Source: Methylomonas sp.
Lineage (GTDB): Bacteria > Pseudomonadota > Gammaproteobacteria > Methylococcales > Methylomonadaceae
NCBI GenBank assembly: GCA_026990815.1
Contig: JALXCS010000133.1
Span: forward strand, 1-21,621
Reading direction: 5' to 3'
Length of the DNA: 21,621 bases
The notes below the pieces were generated by a model that was not told where the DNA came from, did no database searches, and saw only the letters and a program-made list of their open reading frames with translations. Made by a program: the position numbers and the translations under genes. Of the stretch, positions 1 to 6,992 are shown in pieces (positions within the stretch are counted from its first letter, which is position 1; the number at the start of each line of letters is the position of its first letter).

Positions 1-869
1 ATAGCGCAGACCGCGAATTTTCGGTTAAAAATGTTGCTGAAGGCAACTACGTTCATCTGGGCGTTCATCAATTACCAGATAAAAATAATCATGGCGAAAT
101 TGCCAACATCGGTTTTGTTGTCGGCACAAATTGTGTTGCAGTGATTGATTCAGGAGGCAACCCATCTCAGGGTCAACAATTAAAAAAAGCTATTGAAAAA
201 ATTACTGAAACCCCTGTCTGCTATGTCATTAACAGCCATGTCCATCCTGACCATATTTTCGGCAATATTGCTTTTAAACAGCCCGGAATTAAATTTGTCG
301 GCCATTATAAATTAGCAAGAGCTATGCAAATGCGCGCGCCATATTATATCGATAAGGCAAATGAACAACTGAATATCAAATTAACCGAGAAAGATATTAT
401 TCTTCCGGATATCAGTGTCAACAAACAAATGATACTAGACCTGGGAGGCCGAAAACTCATTATTACTGCCCATCCAACTGCCCATACAGATAATGACCTT
501 AGTGTTTATGACCAGAAAACTGGAACAATGTGGCTGTCAGACCTGTTATTCATTGGTCATATTCCGGTTATTGACGGCAGTATTAAAGGCTGGATCAAAG
601 AGCTTGAAAGACTGAAAAAACTTGAATATAAAACTGTCATACCTGGCCACGGCCCAGTTGTCACCAATTGGCCAAAGGCAATGCAACCAGAACTGAATTA
701 TTTAAAAACCCTTCTTAAGGAAATAAGGGAACAAATCAGACAGGGGAAATATCTAGAAGATGCTATTAATACTGTAGGGTTATCTGAGAAAAGTAACTGG
801 CTTTTATTTGATCAGTTTCATAAAAAGAATATATCAAGTTCTTTTTCTGAACTGGAATGGGAAGACTAA
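1..869 (+). CDS. Quinoprotein relay zinc metallohydrolase (MBL fold), 5'-partial
   Basis: Metallo-beta-lactamase-fold hydrolase, probably exported, of the type found beside PQQ-dependent dehydrogenases (quinoprotein relay zinc metallohydrolase, SoxH-related). The reading frame is open from position 3 to the TAA at 867-869. The gene starts upstream of the window, and the in-frame GTG at 141 lies inside the conserved core, so it is not the start. Visible motifs are the zinc-binding HVHPDH (nt 237-254), a second His near 'AHPTAHTDNDL', an Asp in 'WLSDLLF', and 'VIPGHGP' near the C-terminus, which together give a full class-B MBL ligand set. The secreted SoxYZ-like carrier starts 19 bp downstream. 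That pairing is what points to the quinoprotein relay rather than a generic MBL hydrolase. The substrate is unknown. The family call is from recalled conservation; the MBL fold itself is certain. Confidence 0.85.
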   Translation, partial: SADREFSVKNVAEGNYVHLGVHQLPDKNNHGEIANIGFVVGTNCVAVIDSGGNPSQGQQLKKAIEKITETPVCYVINSHVHPDHIFGNIAFKQPGIKFVGHYKLARAMQMRAPYYIDKANEQLNIKLTEKDIILPDISVNKQMILDLGGRKLIITAHPTAHTDNDLSVYDQKTGTMWLSDLLFIGHIPVIDGSIKGWIKELERLKKLEYKTVIPGHGPVVTNWPKAMQPELNYLKTLLKEIREQIRQGKYLEDAINTVGLSEKSNWLLFDQFHKKNISSSFSELEWED

Positions 870-888
870 CTTATATGAGGAATTTCAA

Positions 889-1719
889 ATGCGATTATGC
901 AAACTTTTATTACCTATCTTTTTTCTTTTCCTGCCATTTGGCGCATCCGAAGCAAAAGACGAAACCGCCTGGAACTCATCCATCAAACCGCAGTATTTCC
1001 AGGAAAAAGAAATACAGGAAGGTGATGACATCATCGAAATTGACGCACCTTACAGAGCTGAAGATCCGGCTTTGGTGCCAATAAAAATTACCAGCAAAAT
1101 CCCCCAAACTGATAATAAATACATTAAAAGAATTATGCTGTTTGTGGATAAAAATCCATATCCCTTCGTTGCAGACTTTGAATTTACCCCTTTGGCTGGC
1201 AAAGCCGATCTGGCTATGCGCATCAGAGTCAATACCTACAGTTATGTCAGGGCAGTAGCTGAAATGAATGATGGCAGACTGTATATGGCGAAAAAATTTG
1301 TCAAAGCTAGCGGTGGTTGTTCAGCACCGATAGGTGCCGATCTTGATGCAGCAATGAAAAGATTAGGAAAAATGAAATTCAGACTCGATAGCGATATTCA
1401 ACAGGGGAAACCTGCACTGGCACAACTGTTAATCAGCCACCCAAATATTACTGGCATGCAAATGGATCAAGTTACCCGGTTTGTTAAAAAGCCGCATTTC
1501 ATCAAAACCATTAAAGTCACATACAATAATCAACCGGTGCTGATCGCTAAAACAGATATTGCCATCAGTGCAGACCCTAACTTCAGATTCTATTTTGTTC
1601 CCGAAAAACCAGGAGAATTAAAAGCTGAATTTACAGATACCTTTTGTGAAAGCCCAACCAGTCGAACAGTCTGTAAACCGGGGAAAAGCTACGTCCAAAC
1701 CGTCAAAATAAACCCCTAG
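889..1719 (+). CDS. Quinoprotein dehydrogenase-associated SoxYZ-like carrier, secreted
   Basis: A 276-aa periplasmic protein resembling a fusion of the SoxY and SoxZ sulfur-carrier subunits, of the type encoded near PQQ dehydrogenases. I chose ATG 889 because it has a good Shine-Dalgarno (tgagg, 8 bp upstream) and begins a clear signal peptide: MRLCKLLLPI, a hydrophobic core, then cleavage near ASEA at residues 19-22. An in-frame ATG at 808 would overlap the upstream gene by 62 bp and mask that signal. Residues about 35-140 are SoxY-like. 'KASGGCSAP' places a single Cys at 144 between the domains, where SoxY has its C-terminal GGCGG arm. Residues about 175-275 are SoxZ-like ('HPNITGMQMD', 'FYFVPEKPGEL'). 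The role in methylotrophic quinoprotein chemistry is inferred from context; no sulfur function is shown. Confidence 0.85.
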   Translation: MRLCKLLLPIFFLFLPFGASEAKDETAWNSSIKPQYFQEKEIQEGDDIIEIDAPYRAEDPALVPIKITSKIPQTDNKYIKRIMLFVDKNPYPFVADFEFTPLAGKADLAMRIRVNTYSYVRAVAEMNDGRLYMAKKFVKASGGCSAPIGADLDAAMKRLGKMKFRLDSDIQQGKPALAQLLISHPNITGMQMDQVTRFVKKPHFIKTIKVTYNNQPVLIAKTDIAISADPNFRFYFVPEKPGELKAEFTDTFCESPTSRTVCKPGKSYVQTVKINP

Positions 1720-1730
1720 TTTTTTTAAAA

Positions 1731-2213
1731 ATGACCAAGCTCAGCCATTTTAACGATCAAGGCAATGTCCACATGGTCGATGTTGGCGATAAAGCCATCA
1801 CCCAGCGTATCGCAGTCACAGAAGGTTTTATTACCATGCTTCCTGAAACTCTTCGATTGATTATTGAAGGCGGCCATAAAAAAGGTGATGTGCTTGCAAT
1901 TGCCAGAATTGCTGGAATTATGGCCAGTAAAAAAACTGCTGAGTTAATCCCGCTTTGCCATCCGTTACCCATCACTCATGTAAATATTGATTTAAGCCCT
2001 GAACCAGATCAAAATCGGGTGGCCTGTCTAACTACGATTAAAACCAGCGGGCCAACTGGTGTGGAAATGGAAGCTCTCATTGCGACTCAGATCGCACTGA
2101 TAACAATTTACGACATGTGTAAAGCAGTTGATCGTGGAATGTGTATTGATGGCGTTACATTGCTTGAAAAAAAAGGTGGTAAATCAGGGCATTGGGTAAA
2201 AGACTCTGATTAG
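1731..2213 (+). CDS. moaC: Cyclic pyranopterin monophosphate synthase MoaC
   Basis: A 160-aa cytoplasmic enzyme of molybdenum cofactor synthesis. With MoaA it converts GTP via 3',8-cyclo-7,8-dihydro-GTP to cyclic pyranopterin monophosphate. Hallmarks are 'HMVDVGDKA', 'ELIPLCHPLPITHV', 'GVEMEALIA', 'IYDMCKAVD' and 'KKGGKSG'. Catalytic and binding positions match E. coli numbering from memory: K51, H77, E112, E114, D128, K131. Length is normal for the family. The start at 1731 lies 11 bp after the preceding stop. It has no recognisable Shine-Dalgarno (poly-T/poly-A just upstream), so translation may be coupled to the carrier gene. The start is supported by the typical N-terminal 'LSHFN...HMVD' pattern. 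Its place behind the quinoprotein accessory genes may be chance or operon sharing. A terminator follows within 20 bp. Confidence 0.96.
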   Translation: MTKLSHFNDQGNVHMVDVGDKAITQRIAVTEGFITMLPETLRLIIEGGHKKGDVLAIARIAGIMASKKTAELIPLCHPLPITHVNIDLSPEPDQNRVACLTTIKTSGPTGVEMEALIATQIALITIYDMCKAVDRGMCIDGVTLLEKKGGKSGHWVKDSD

Positions 2214-2224
2214 CTATTTTATAA

Positions 2225-2258
2225 ACAAAAAACGGGAAAAAAGCTTTTCCCGTTTTCC
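2225..2258. terminator. Bidirectional rho-independent terminator
   Basis: A perfect 10-bp stem, aacgggaaaa (2231-2240) with ttttcccgtt (2245-2254), closes a 4-nt loop (aagc). It is flanked by an A-run on the left and a short T-run on the right, so it can act for moaC on the plus strand and for the convergent small gene ending at 2319 on the minus strand. Confidence 0.85.
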
Positions 2259-2318
2259 AATTTTATCAATTTACCATGACCCATTCGCCATTGTAATAAT
2301 CGCTACTAAAGTTTCAAT

Positions 2319-2540
2319 TTATGAATCTTCAAGATCTTTAAGAGCATCATTTTTTTCCACATAATCATAAAAATCATCCCTGAAATAGGTTTTATAACTA
2401 TCATCTTTTCTAAATTGATCCAGAGCATCTGATAATTTTTCCCGATTTTCCTTGGTTTGTCTTTTGCCGTATTTTTTTAATACATAATTCAGTTCATGAT
2501 CTTGCTTCGAAATATTGTCTCTATCAGATGGGAGCGCCAT
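2319..2540 (-). CDS. Small hypothetical protein, charged and helical (73 aa)
   Basis: Not recognised with confidence. The start is supported by aggag 7 bp upstream of the ATG. The protein is rich in Asp, Glu and Lys, with no Cys and no membrane segment, and is likely all-helical and cytoplasmic. The N-terminal pattern (S-D-R-D-N-I-S ... E-L-N-Y-V-L-K-K-Y-G) faintly resembles the DUF3606 pattern (D-R-x-x-I ... E-x-x-Y-W-x-x-x-F-G), but the match is weak and the Trp is missing. It stands alone, convergent to moaC across a shared terminator, with about 150 bp of AT-rich DNA upstream. That stretch holds no clear gene and presumably holds its promoter. Base composition is like the neighbours. Confidence 0.65.
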   Translation of the reverse strand: MALPSDRDNISKQDHELNYVLKKYGKRQTKENREKLSDALDQFRKDDSYKTYFRDDFYDYVEKNDALKDLEDS

Positions 2541-2689
2541 TTTTTTCTCCTATAAATACCATTAAAATCCAAAGTATTACATAACAATCAGCAAATTCAA
2601 AATCTATTAAATCTGCCGTCATTTAATACTGACAATTTTTTCAAGCATGACTTTAAAGTGATTCAAAATCTGGAAAAATTCTAACCCTG

Positions 2690-3868
2690 TTAGCCTTCCT
2701 TGCCATCAATTCTAGGCTTTGTCAAAACCGGCCAATAGATAAAAATAAATAAGGAAAATGCAGCTAACCAGAGAAATGTAGAAATAAGAATGGCAGTGTT
2801 ATAAAGCCCTGAAAAAAGAATTGGCAAAAAAACCCGAATAAAAACTCCTGCGTTTAACAAAAAAAATGCAATGGCAATAACATTGGGGACCTTTAGCATT
2901 CTTCCAGTATGGCCTAAAGAAACTCTGGACATCATTCCCAGGGTTAAAATCCCGATGCTACCCATCGTAAAGGCATGCAAAGGCAAAGTAGGCAATATCA
3001 CTTTATAAGCCGAGAAAGCCGTCAATAAAAAACCCAGAATAATCCATCCATAACCAGTGTACAGAATCCATAATAATGGCACATACCAAACTCTCTGACT
3101 ATACCAATTTGCCACTCTTCTGGTATTAATCAATGCGGCAGTTATTGCAGCGATGGCAAGGCCAAAACCAGTGACGGTAAAAATCTCCAGCATAAACACC
3201 ACCACCGCTGAAATAATAGCCGCATTATCCAGTGCTTGATCTCTTACCGCAATAATCCCCTGCAATCCCCGTTCAGTGAAAAAAGGTAAAACTCGTCCAG
3301 CTATGACCAGAATAATCAACATAATCGCCAGCAATATTATATTCACCCCCGTCCATGCAGTTGCCTCCTTAAACCCAAGCATTTCAAGGTGAATCATACC
3401 GTTTCCCAGCATCATCAAAGCAAGAAAACCAATAAAAATAAAACTTTTATAATGACCAGCTTGCCGAATCGGAATACTGATTTGCCAAGCTAAAAACGGT
3501 AAAAAAATAAAATCAATAAGTGCAATCAAGCCATCGGGAATCATCCCGGCATAAAAAGGCATGATTCTTCCATATAACCAAACCAGGCAAAGCGCGGCTA
3601 GTTTTCCGCCAGTGGCAGTAGCCCTACCAGTCCAGTTTTTCACCGCTGTTAATAAAAAACCGGCAATAACTGCCGTGGTATAACCCAGCAACATTTCATG
3701 CGCATGCCAATAATTGCCAACATAATAATGATTCGCCTCAAGCTGACCAAAATAAATGTTTTTCCACAAAGCAATTAACGCCAATGCGGACAAGCCTGCC
3801 ATCAGGAAAAAAGGGCGAAAACCAAGAGCAAAAATCGGGTAATTAAAAAGGTTTTTCTTATCAATCAT
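2690..3868 (-). CDS. NnrS family heme-copper membrane protein
   Basis: A 392-aa multi-pass inner-membrane protein with about 12 hydrophobic segments. NnrS proteins bind heme and copper and are linked to tolerance of nitric oxide in denitrifying and other proteobacteria. Diagnostic features are the N-terminal 'ALGFRPFFL', the conserved 'YWHAHEMLLGY' with its His pair, 'GFLLTAVKNWTG' and 'RVLPFFTERG'. I chose the ATG at 3868: it overlaps the stop of the upstream ferritin-like gene (ATGATTGA, 8-bp overlap), a typical coupled start. A TTG at 3889 would only extend into that gene, and no strong Shine-Dalgarno is seen for either. Length is typical (about 390-400 aa). A role in NO stress is known for the family; the link to the diiron neighbour is inferred from overlap only. 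Confidence 0.9.
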   Translation of the reverse strand: MIDKKNLFNYPIFALGFRPFFLMAGLSALALIALWKNIYFGQLEANHYYVGNYWHAHEMLLGYTTAVIAGFLLTAVKNWTGRATATGGKLAALCLVWLYGRIMPFYAGMIPDGLIALIDFIFLPFLAWQISIPIRQAGHYKSFIFIGFLALMMLGNGMIHLEMLGFKEATAWTGVNIILLAIMLIILVIAGRVLPFFTERGLQGIIAVRDQALDNAAIISAVVVFMLEIFTVTGFGLAIAAITAALINTRRVANWYSQRVWYVPLLWILYTGYGWIILGFLLTAFSAYKVILPTLPLHAFTMGSIGILTLGMMSRVSLGHTGRMLKVPNVIAIAFFLLNAGVFIRVFLPILFSGLYNTAILISTFLWLAAFSLFIFIYWPVLTKPRIDGKEG

Positions 3869-4655
3869 TATCCAGCCAGTCAAGTTCAACTTGCGAAAAA
3901 CCAGCCATTATACGCATTTCTGTGTTGAATGGGCCTTTGGGTTTTTGTTTAAGATAGTGCAAAATCAATTGCTGATACGTGGCTACCGGATCAAGTTGTC
4001 GTTGCTGACAAATCCAGTTAAACCAATTTGTGCCAATTTTAACATGGCCCACTTCATCATTTAAGATCGTTGTTAAAACATCGGCGCTGGCAAAATCTTC
4101 AATTTTTTTGAAATTTTCTATCATGGCTGGCGTCACATCCAGGCCTCTCGCTTCCATACATCTCGGAATCAATGCCAATCTTGCTAAAACATCATGATCA
4201 GTTCGTTCCGCATGAACCCATAATCCAGCATGGGCGGGTAAATCACCATAAATCAAACCTCTTTGAGCCAGTAACTCCTGTAACATTTTAAAATGCCTTG
4301 ATTCCTCTTCGGCAACTTTCAGCCAATCCAGATAGAATTGTTCAGGTAGATTTCGAAATCGATACAACATATCCCAAGCCAAATTAATTGCCATAAACTC
4401 AATATGAGCAAAAGCATGTATCATGGCTGACACACCATCTTTTGTAGTAAATTTCCGTCTTGGCATTGCTCTGGGCCTTTTCAATACCGGACGTTCAGGA
4501 AACCGGGTTTGCTCAATACCTGCAATGGCAACATCCGTTTGAATATCCAGTCTATCTTGTTGGTATAATGACCAGGCTAAATGTGTCACAGCCAGTTTTT
4601 CATCGACATCGGCCTGATGCAAACAACGGCCTGCCAATTCAAACAAGTTTCTCAT
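3861..4655 (-). CDS. DUF455 ferritin-like diiron protein
   Basis: A 264-aa cytoplasmic protein of the DUF455 family, a four-helix ferritin-like fold distantly related to the tRNA hydroxylase MiaE. Ligand-type residues are spaced as in a carboxylate-bridged diiron site: E86 in 'HIEFMAI', E118 and H121 in 'EEESRHF', E168 in 'CMEARGLDVTP', and E201 and H204 in 'NDEVGHV'. The N-terminus ('LFELAGRCLHQADVDEKL') looks like the usual family start, so the ATG at 4655 is kept although no Shine-Dalgarno is visible. The gene overlaps the NnrS gene by 8 bp. Its start codon is only 17 bp from the start of the divergent VanZ-like gene. The substrate is unknown; an oxidase or hydroxylase role is plausible for the fold but not shown. 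Confidence 0.85.
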   Translation of the reverse strand: MRNLFELAGRCLHQADVDEKLAVTHLAWSLYQQDRLDIQTDVAIAGIEQTRFPERPVLKRPRAMPRRKFTTKDGVSAMIHAFAHIEFMAINLAWDMLYRFRNLPEQFYLDWLKVAEEESRHFKMLQELLAQRGLIYGDLPAHAGLWVHAERTDHDVLARLALIPRCMEARGLDVTPAMIENFKKIEDFASADVLTTILNDEVGHVKIGTNWFNWICQQRQLDPVATYQQLILHYLKQKPKGPFNTEMRIMAGFSQVELDWLDND

Positions 4656-4672
4656 TACATTTAAATATCATC

Positions 4673-5041
4673 ATGACTCGGGTTTTAAATTTTTTGCTTC
4701 TTTGGAGTTATTGTGGATTAATTTACTGGCTTTCAGATCAGTCGTCCCTGCCATCTCCGCTCGGTTTTTATTTAGGAGATAAGATCATACACGCAGTAGC
4801 CTATTTTATAATGGCGGCTTTTGCCTGGCTAAGTTTTTTTCCATTATTTAACAACCGATTGATTACCGCTGTCGCCGTTTTGATTTTTTGCGGCTTATAT
4901 GGCTATCTGGATGAGTGGCACCAATCTTTTGTTCCAGGAAGGATCAGCGATACCTTCGATTGGTATGCGGATATACTAGGTGCAGCGATTGCTGCATTTG
5001 GGTTTTATAATACATCTTTTTGGAAAACCAAACTGGTTTAA
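4673..5041 (+). CDS. VanZ-like membrane protein
   Basis: A 122-aa protein with about four hydrophobic helices and the VanZ-family signature 'DKIIHAVAYF', 'LDEWHQSFVPGR' and 'DTFDWYADILGA'. The family is named for a teicoplanin-resistance protein, but most bacterial members have no known function and should not be read as resistance genes. The frame is open back to 4460, but that extension is antisense to the conserved N-terminal half of the ferritin-like gene and has no VanZ similarity. ATG 4673, directly before the first membrane helix (MTRVLNFLLLW), is therefore the start. No Shine-Dalgarno is visible. The unknown membrane protein follows after 3 bp, suggesting co-transcription. Confidence 0.85.
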   Translation: MTRVLNFLLLWSYCGLIYWLSDQSSLPSPLGFYLGDKIIHAVAYFIMAAFAWLSFFPLFNNRLITAVAVLIFCGLYGYLDEWHQSFVPGRISDTFDWYADILGAAIAAFGFYNTSFWKTKLV

Positions 5042-5044
5042 AAC

Positions 5045-5563
5045 ATGACAGGATTTATTATTTGCTGCCTGGCACTGAGCTATCTGGTACAAACCCAGAG
5101 CGAATATCTGTCTCTGGTTTCTTCACCAATCAGTTTATATGTAGGGATCAGTTTAATTGTTGCAAGTTCAATCGCGGCAATGAGCAAACGAATCAATTTC
5201 GATTTCTGCTATGATGGCTTTGCAATCGGGGTATTGCTGATGTGGTTCACTTATTGGCAACAAATTTTTAATGCAGAAGCGCCAATGTTTTATTTGTTCC
5301 CGCTATATTTTGCATTGGTCACAGCTGCAGTTACATTATTGTTTTTAAGGCGCGATGAGTTACTTGATGAAGATACCTTAAGAGCAATGCCAACTTTTTC
5401 GGGGACACTTAACCTTCATCCGGCTATTATTGCAACATCTGTATTAATCAGTATTGCAATTCCTGATCAGTTTTTGCTTTTCCCAACCACTATGACGCTG
5501 TTTATTATGCGATTTACTTTTTCCAGCTATCTGGATAAACACTTAGGAACATTCAAGAAATAA
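5045..5563 (+). CDS. Hypothetical integral membrane protein (172 aa)
   Basis: Not recognised. The protein is strongly hydrophobic, with about five or six likely membrane segments (roughly residues 2-16, 28-46, 57-74, 79-101, 127-143 and 145-158). The loop 'RRDELLDEDTLRAMP' (about 102-117) is the main charged part. It starts 3 bp after the VanZ-like stop, so the two are probably one unit, though no good Shine-Dalgarno precedes the ATG. Its stop (5561-5563) faces the stop of the convergent ODP gene (5565-5567) with one base between, leaving no room for a separate terminator. No catalytic motif can be pointed to. A role in envelope biology is possible only by association with VanZ. Confidence 0.75.
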   Translation: MTGFIICCLALSYLVQTQSEYLSLVSSPISLYVGISLIVASSIAAMSKRINFDFCYDGFAIGVLLMWFTYWQQIFNAEAPMFYLFPLYFALVTAAVTLLFLRRDELLDEDTLRAMPTFSGTLNLHPAIIATSVLISIAIPDQFLLFPTTMTLFIMRFTFSSYLDKHLGTFKK

Positions 5564-5564
5564 C

Positions 5565-6293
5565 TTATACCGCTATACCGACCTGCAAGGCATCAAACCA
5601 GTCCAGAAAACGCTTGACATCATCGCCTTTAAACATGCGGCCATGCTGAGGCGCCAGAATTTCAACATCCAGATCGCGAACTCTATCTATCCAGAACCGT
5701 TTTGCCTGGTTCGACGGCATCCAGCGCTGATGGAAAAAACGCATTTTTTCAACATGCTCATCAAAATTATCTACAAACACCGGCGCGCCAGGTTCTTCCA
5801 AAGCGGCTCCAACATCACCTGACATTAAAATTTTGGCATTGGGATCATAAATATTAAAATTAGCCGAAGCATGCATGTAATGAGCTGGAATAACTTGTAA
5901 TTCAACACGATCAAGAGTAATCACCCCACCATTATCCTGAATTGGTATGTATTCAATTGTTTCGCAACCAAAATGACGAATAGATCCTTCCCACAATGCA
6001 GACGCATGTAGTTTGGCATTAGGCAATGCCTGATCCCATAATCCCAGTGACGAAATAATGTCCGGGTCCTGATGGGAAGCAAATAAATCAGTGATTTCCT
6101 CAACAGGAGCATGATGTAACACTGCAGCCAGCATTGGTGCAAATAATTCTACGCCGCCCGGATCAATCACCAGACATCGCGACCCAGTGCGAACCACATA
6201 TTGATTGGTATCAATAATTTTATCGGGTTTGTTTTCATCTCTCCCAAACATCAGCCATTGATACGGTCCTTCGTAAATTTTGGTCATTTTCAT
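5565..6293 (-). CDS. ODP-type diiron metallo-beta-lactamase protein (putative O2 sensor)
   Basis: A 242-aa single-domain protein of the flavodiiron-type MBL branch (ODP, oxygen-binding diiron protein). Ligand positions are readable: H74-x-D76-x-D78 in 'ASHQDPDI', H138 in 'PAHYMH', D160 in 'MSGDVG' and H217 in 'APQHGRMF'. Flavodiiron enzymes have H-x-E-x-D-H at the first site; here Glu is Asp and the final His is Ile79. No flavodoxin domain is fused, so it is unlikely to be a complete NO/O2 reductase. The start ATG has aagga about 10 bp upstream. It lies 18 bp after the receptor-tip-like gene on the same strand, and next to a chemotaxis cluster. This recalls the Treponema denticola arrangement in which an ODP serves as the O2-sensing partner of a chemoreceptor. 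The sensor role is inferred. Confidence 0.85.
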   Translation of the reverse strand: MKMTKIYEGPYQWLMFGRDENKPDKIIDTNQYVVRTGSRCLVIDPGGVELFAPMLAAVLHHAPVEEITDLFASHQDPDIISSLGLWDQALPNAKLHASALWEGSIRHFGCETIEYIPIQDNGGVITLDRVELQVIPAHYMHASANFNIYDPNAKILMSGDVGAALEEPGAPVFVDNFDEHVEKMRFFHQRWMPSNQAKRFWIDRVRDLDVEILAPQHGRMFKGDDVKRFLDWFDALQVGIAV

Positions 6294-6311
6294 CGCTGTT
6301 TTTCCTTTGCC

Positions 6312-6926
6312 TTAATCTGTAAAATTAATAATTGAAAGAGCAGTTCTACAACGCTGGACATTGCTATGAATAACCAATGCGGCGTTGTCTACACTTTCGG
6401 CAACTGCCTGTAGACTCTGTAAGTATTCACCGGCTTGTGAAGCTTCAATCCTGGAGTTGGCAGCAATCACCCTTGCTGCCCGTGCCGGATGCATCACACT
6501 TGCCAATTGCTCAAGCAACTGATCAACATGGCTTTGAAATTCTCTGCGGCAATCCATTTTCCGTTGTTCAGCCTGTTCCTGTGAAGTATTCATCGAAGCC
6601 TCGTACGCAGCATTTCCTGTTAATTTTTTTACTCGGGCAAGCTGGTTGGAAGCAGCTGTCATTTTATGTTCATTAACGGTTAATTGATATAGCTTGACAG
6701 CCTGCAAGTTAATGTTATTGACCAGATTAATCGTGTCTTTCGCAAGTTCATTAATAAAATCAGTAATAGGCTGAAACCCTTTTGCTTTCTCTCCTGCTCT
6801 GAATGCAATTGCCTTAGCATTTGCTGCAGCTAATGATATTTCTTTTGCCACGTTCATCACATCACTAAGTTCAGCAGCGATTGAAGCCACTGCGACAAAT
6901 TGAGATTTAACCTGATTTTTTTTCAT
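6312..6926 (-). CDS. Soluble chemoreceptor-like helical protein with two tip-like segments
   Basis: A 204-aa, almost wholly helical protein with no membrane segment and no sensor domain. Residues 27-65 align without gaps to the hairpin tip of the two receptors in this window: N36-A-K-A-I-A-F-R-A-G-E46, then K-G-F, against the canonical N-A-A-I-E-A-A-R-A-G-E ... G-R-G-F. By eye, 14 of 39 positions are identical to the 898-aa receptor. A second segment at 154-186 repeats the pattern (N157-S-R-I-E-A-S-Q-A-G-E167). The Glu within the canonical 'IEAARAGE' is lost in the first copy (Ile40) but kept in the second (E161). At 204 aa it is too short for a standard receptor signalling domain plus sensor. 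It is likely co-transcribed with the ODP gene 18 bp downstream. Inferred role: a signalling or coupling partner of the ODP protein. The start at 6926 has no strong Shine-Dalgarno. Confidence 0.7.
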   Translation of the reverse strand: MKKNQVKSQFVAVASIAAELSDVMNVAKEISLAAANAKAIAFRAGEKAKGFQPITDFINELAKDTINLVNNINLQAVKLYQLTVNEHKMTAASNQLARVKKLTGNAAYEASMNTSQEQAEQRKMDCRREFQSHVDQLLEQLASVMHPARAARVIAANSRIEASQAGEYLQSLQAVAESVDNAALVIHSNVQRCRTALSIINFTD

Positions 6927-6951
6927 TTTTTTAAGTATAGAGGATCTTGAA

Positions 6952-6979
6952 AAAATATTTGCCTAACAATTCCAGTCAA
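6952..6979 (-). promoter_or_regulatory. Candidate sigma-70 promoter for the tip-like/ODP pair
   Basis: On the minus strand, TTGACT (6974-6979) and TATTTT (6952-6957) are separated by 16 bp in the 66-bp gap before the 204-aa gene. This would allow the tip-like/ODP pair to be transcribed independently of the upstream HsbR-like gene. It is a pattern match only. Confidence 0.4.
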
Positions 6980-6992
6980 TAGCATGTCATTA

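Noticed and set aside
808..888. Earlier ATG for the SoxYZ-like carrier
   Set aside because: It overlaps the metallohydrolase gene and hides the signal peptide; the ATG at 889 has a better ribosome site.
3869..3889. TTG start extending the NnrS gene by seven residues
   Set aside because: The ATG at 3868 in the ATGATTGA overlap is the usual coupled start, and the extra residues are only the neighbour's 3' end read in another frame.
4460..4672. Upstream extension of the VanZ-like frame
   Set aside because: It is antisense to the conserved N-terminal part of the ferritin-like gene, and the VanZ similarity and first membrane helix begin at the ATG at 4673.
5563..5580. Repeated ATACCG units between two convergent stops
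   Set aside because: Only two 6-bp copies, partly coding, so chance is the simplest explanation.
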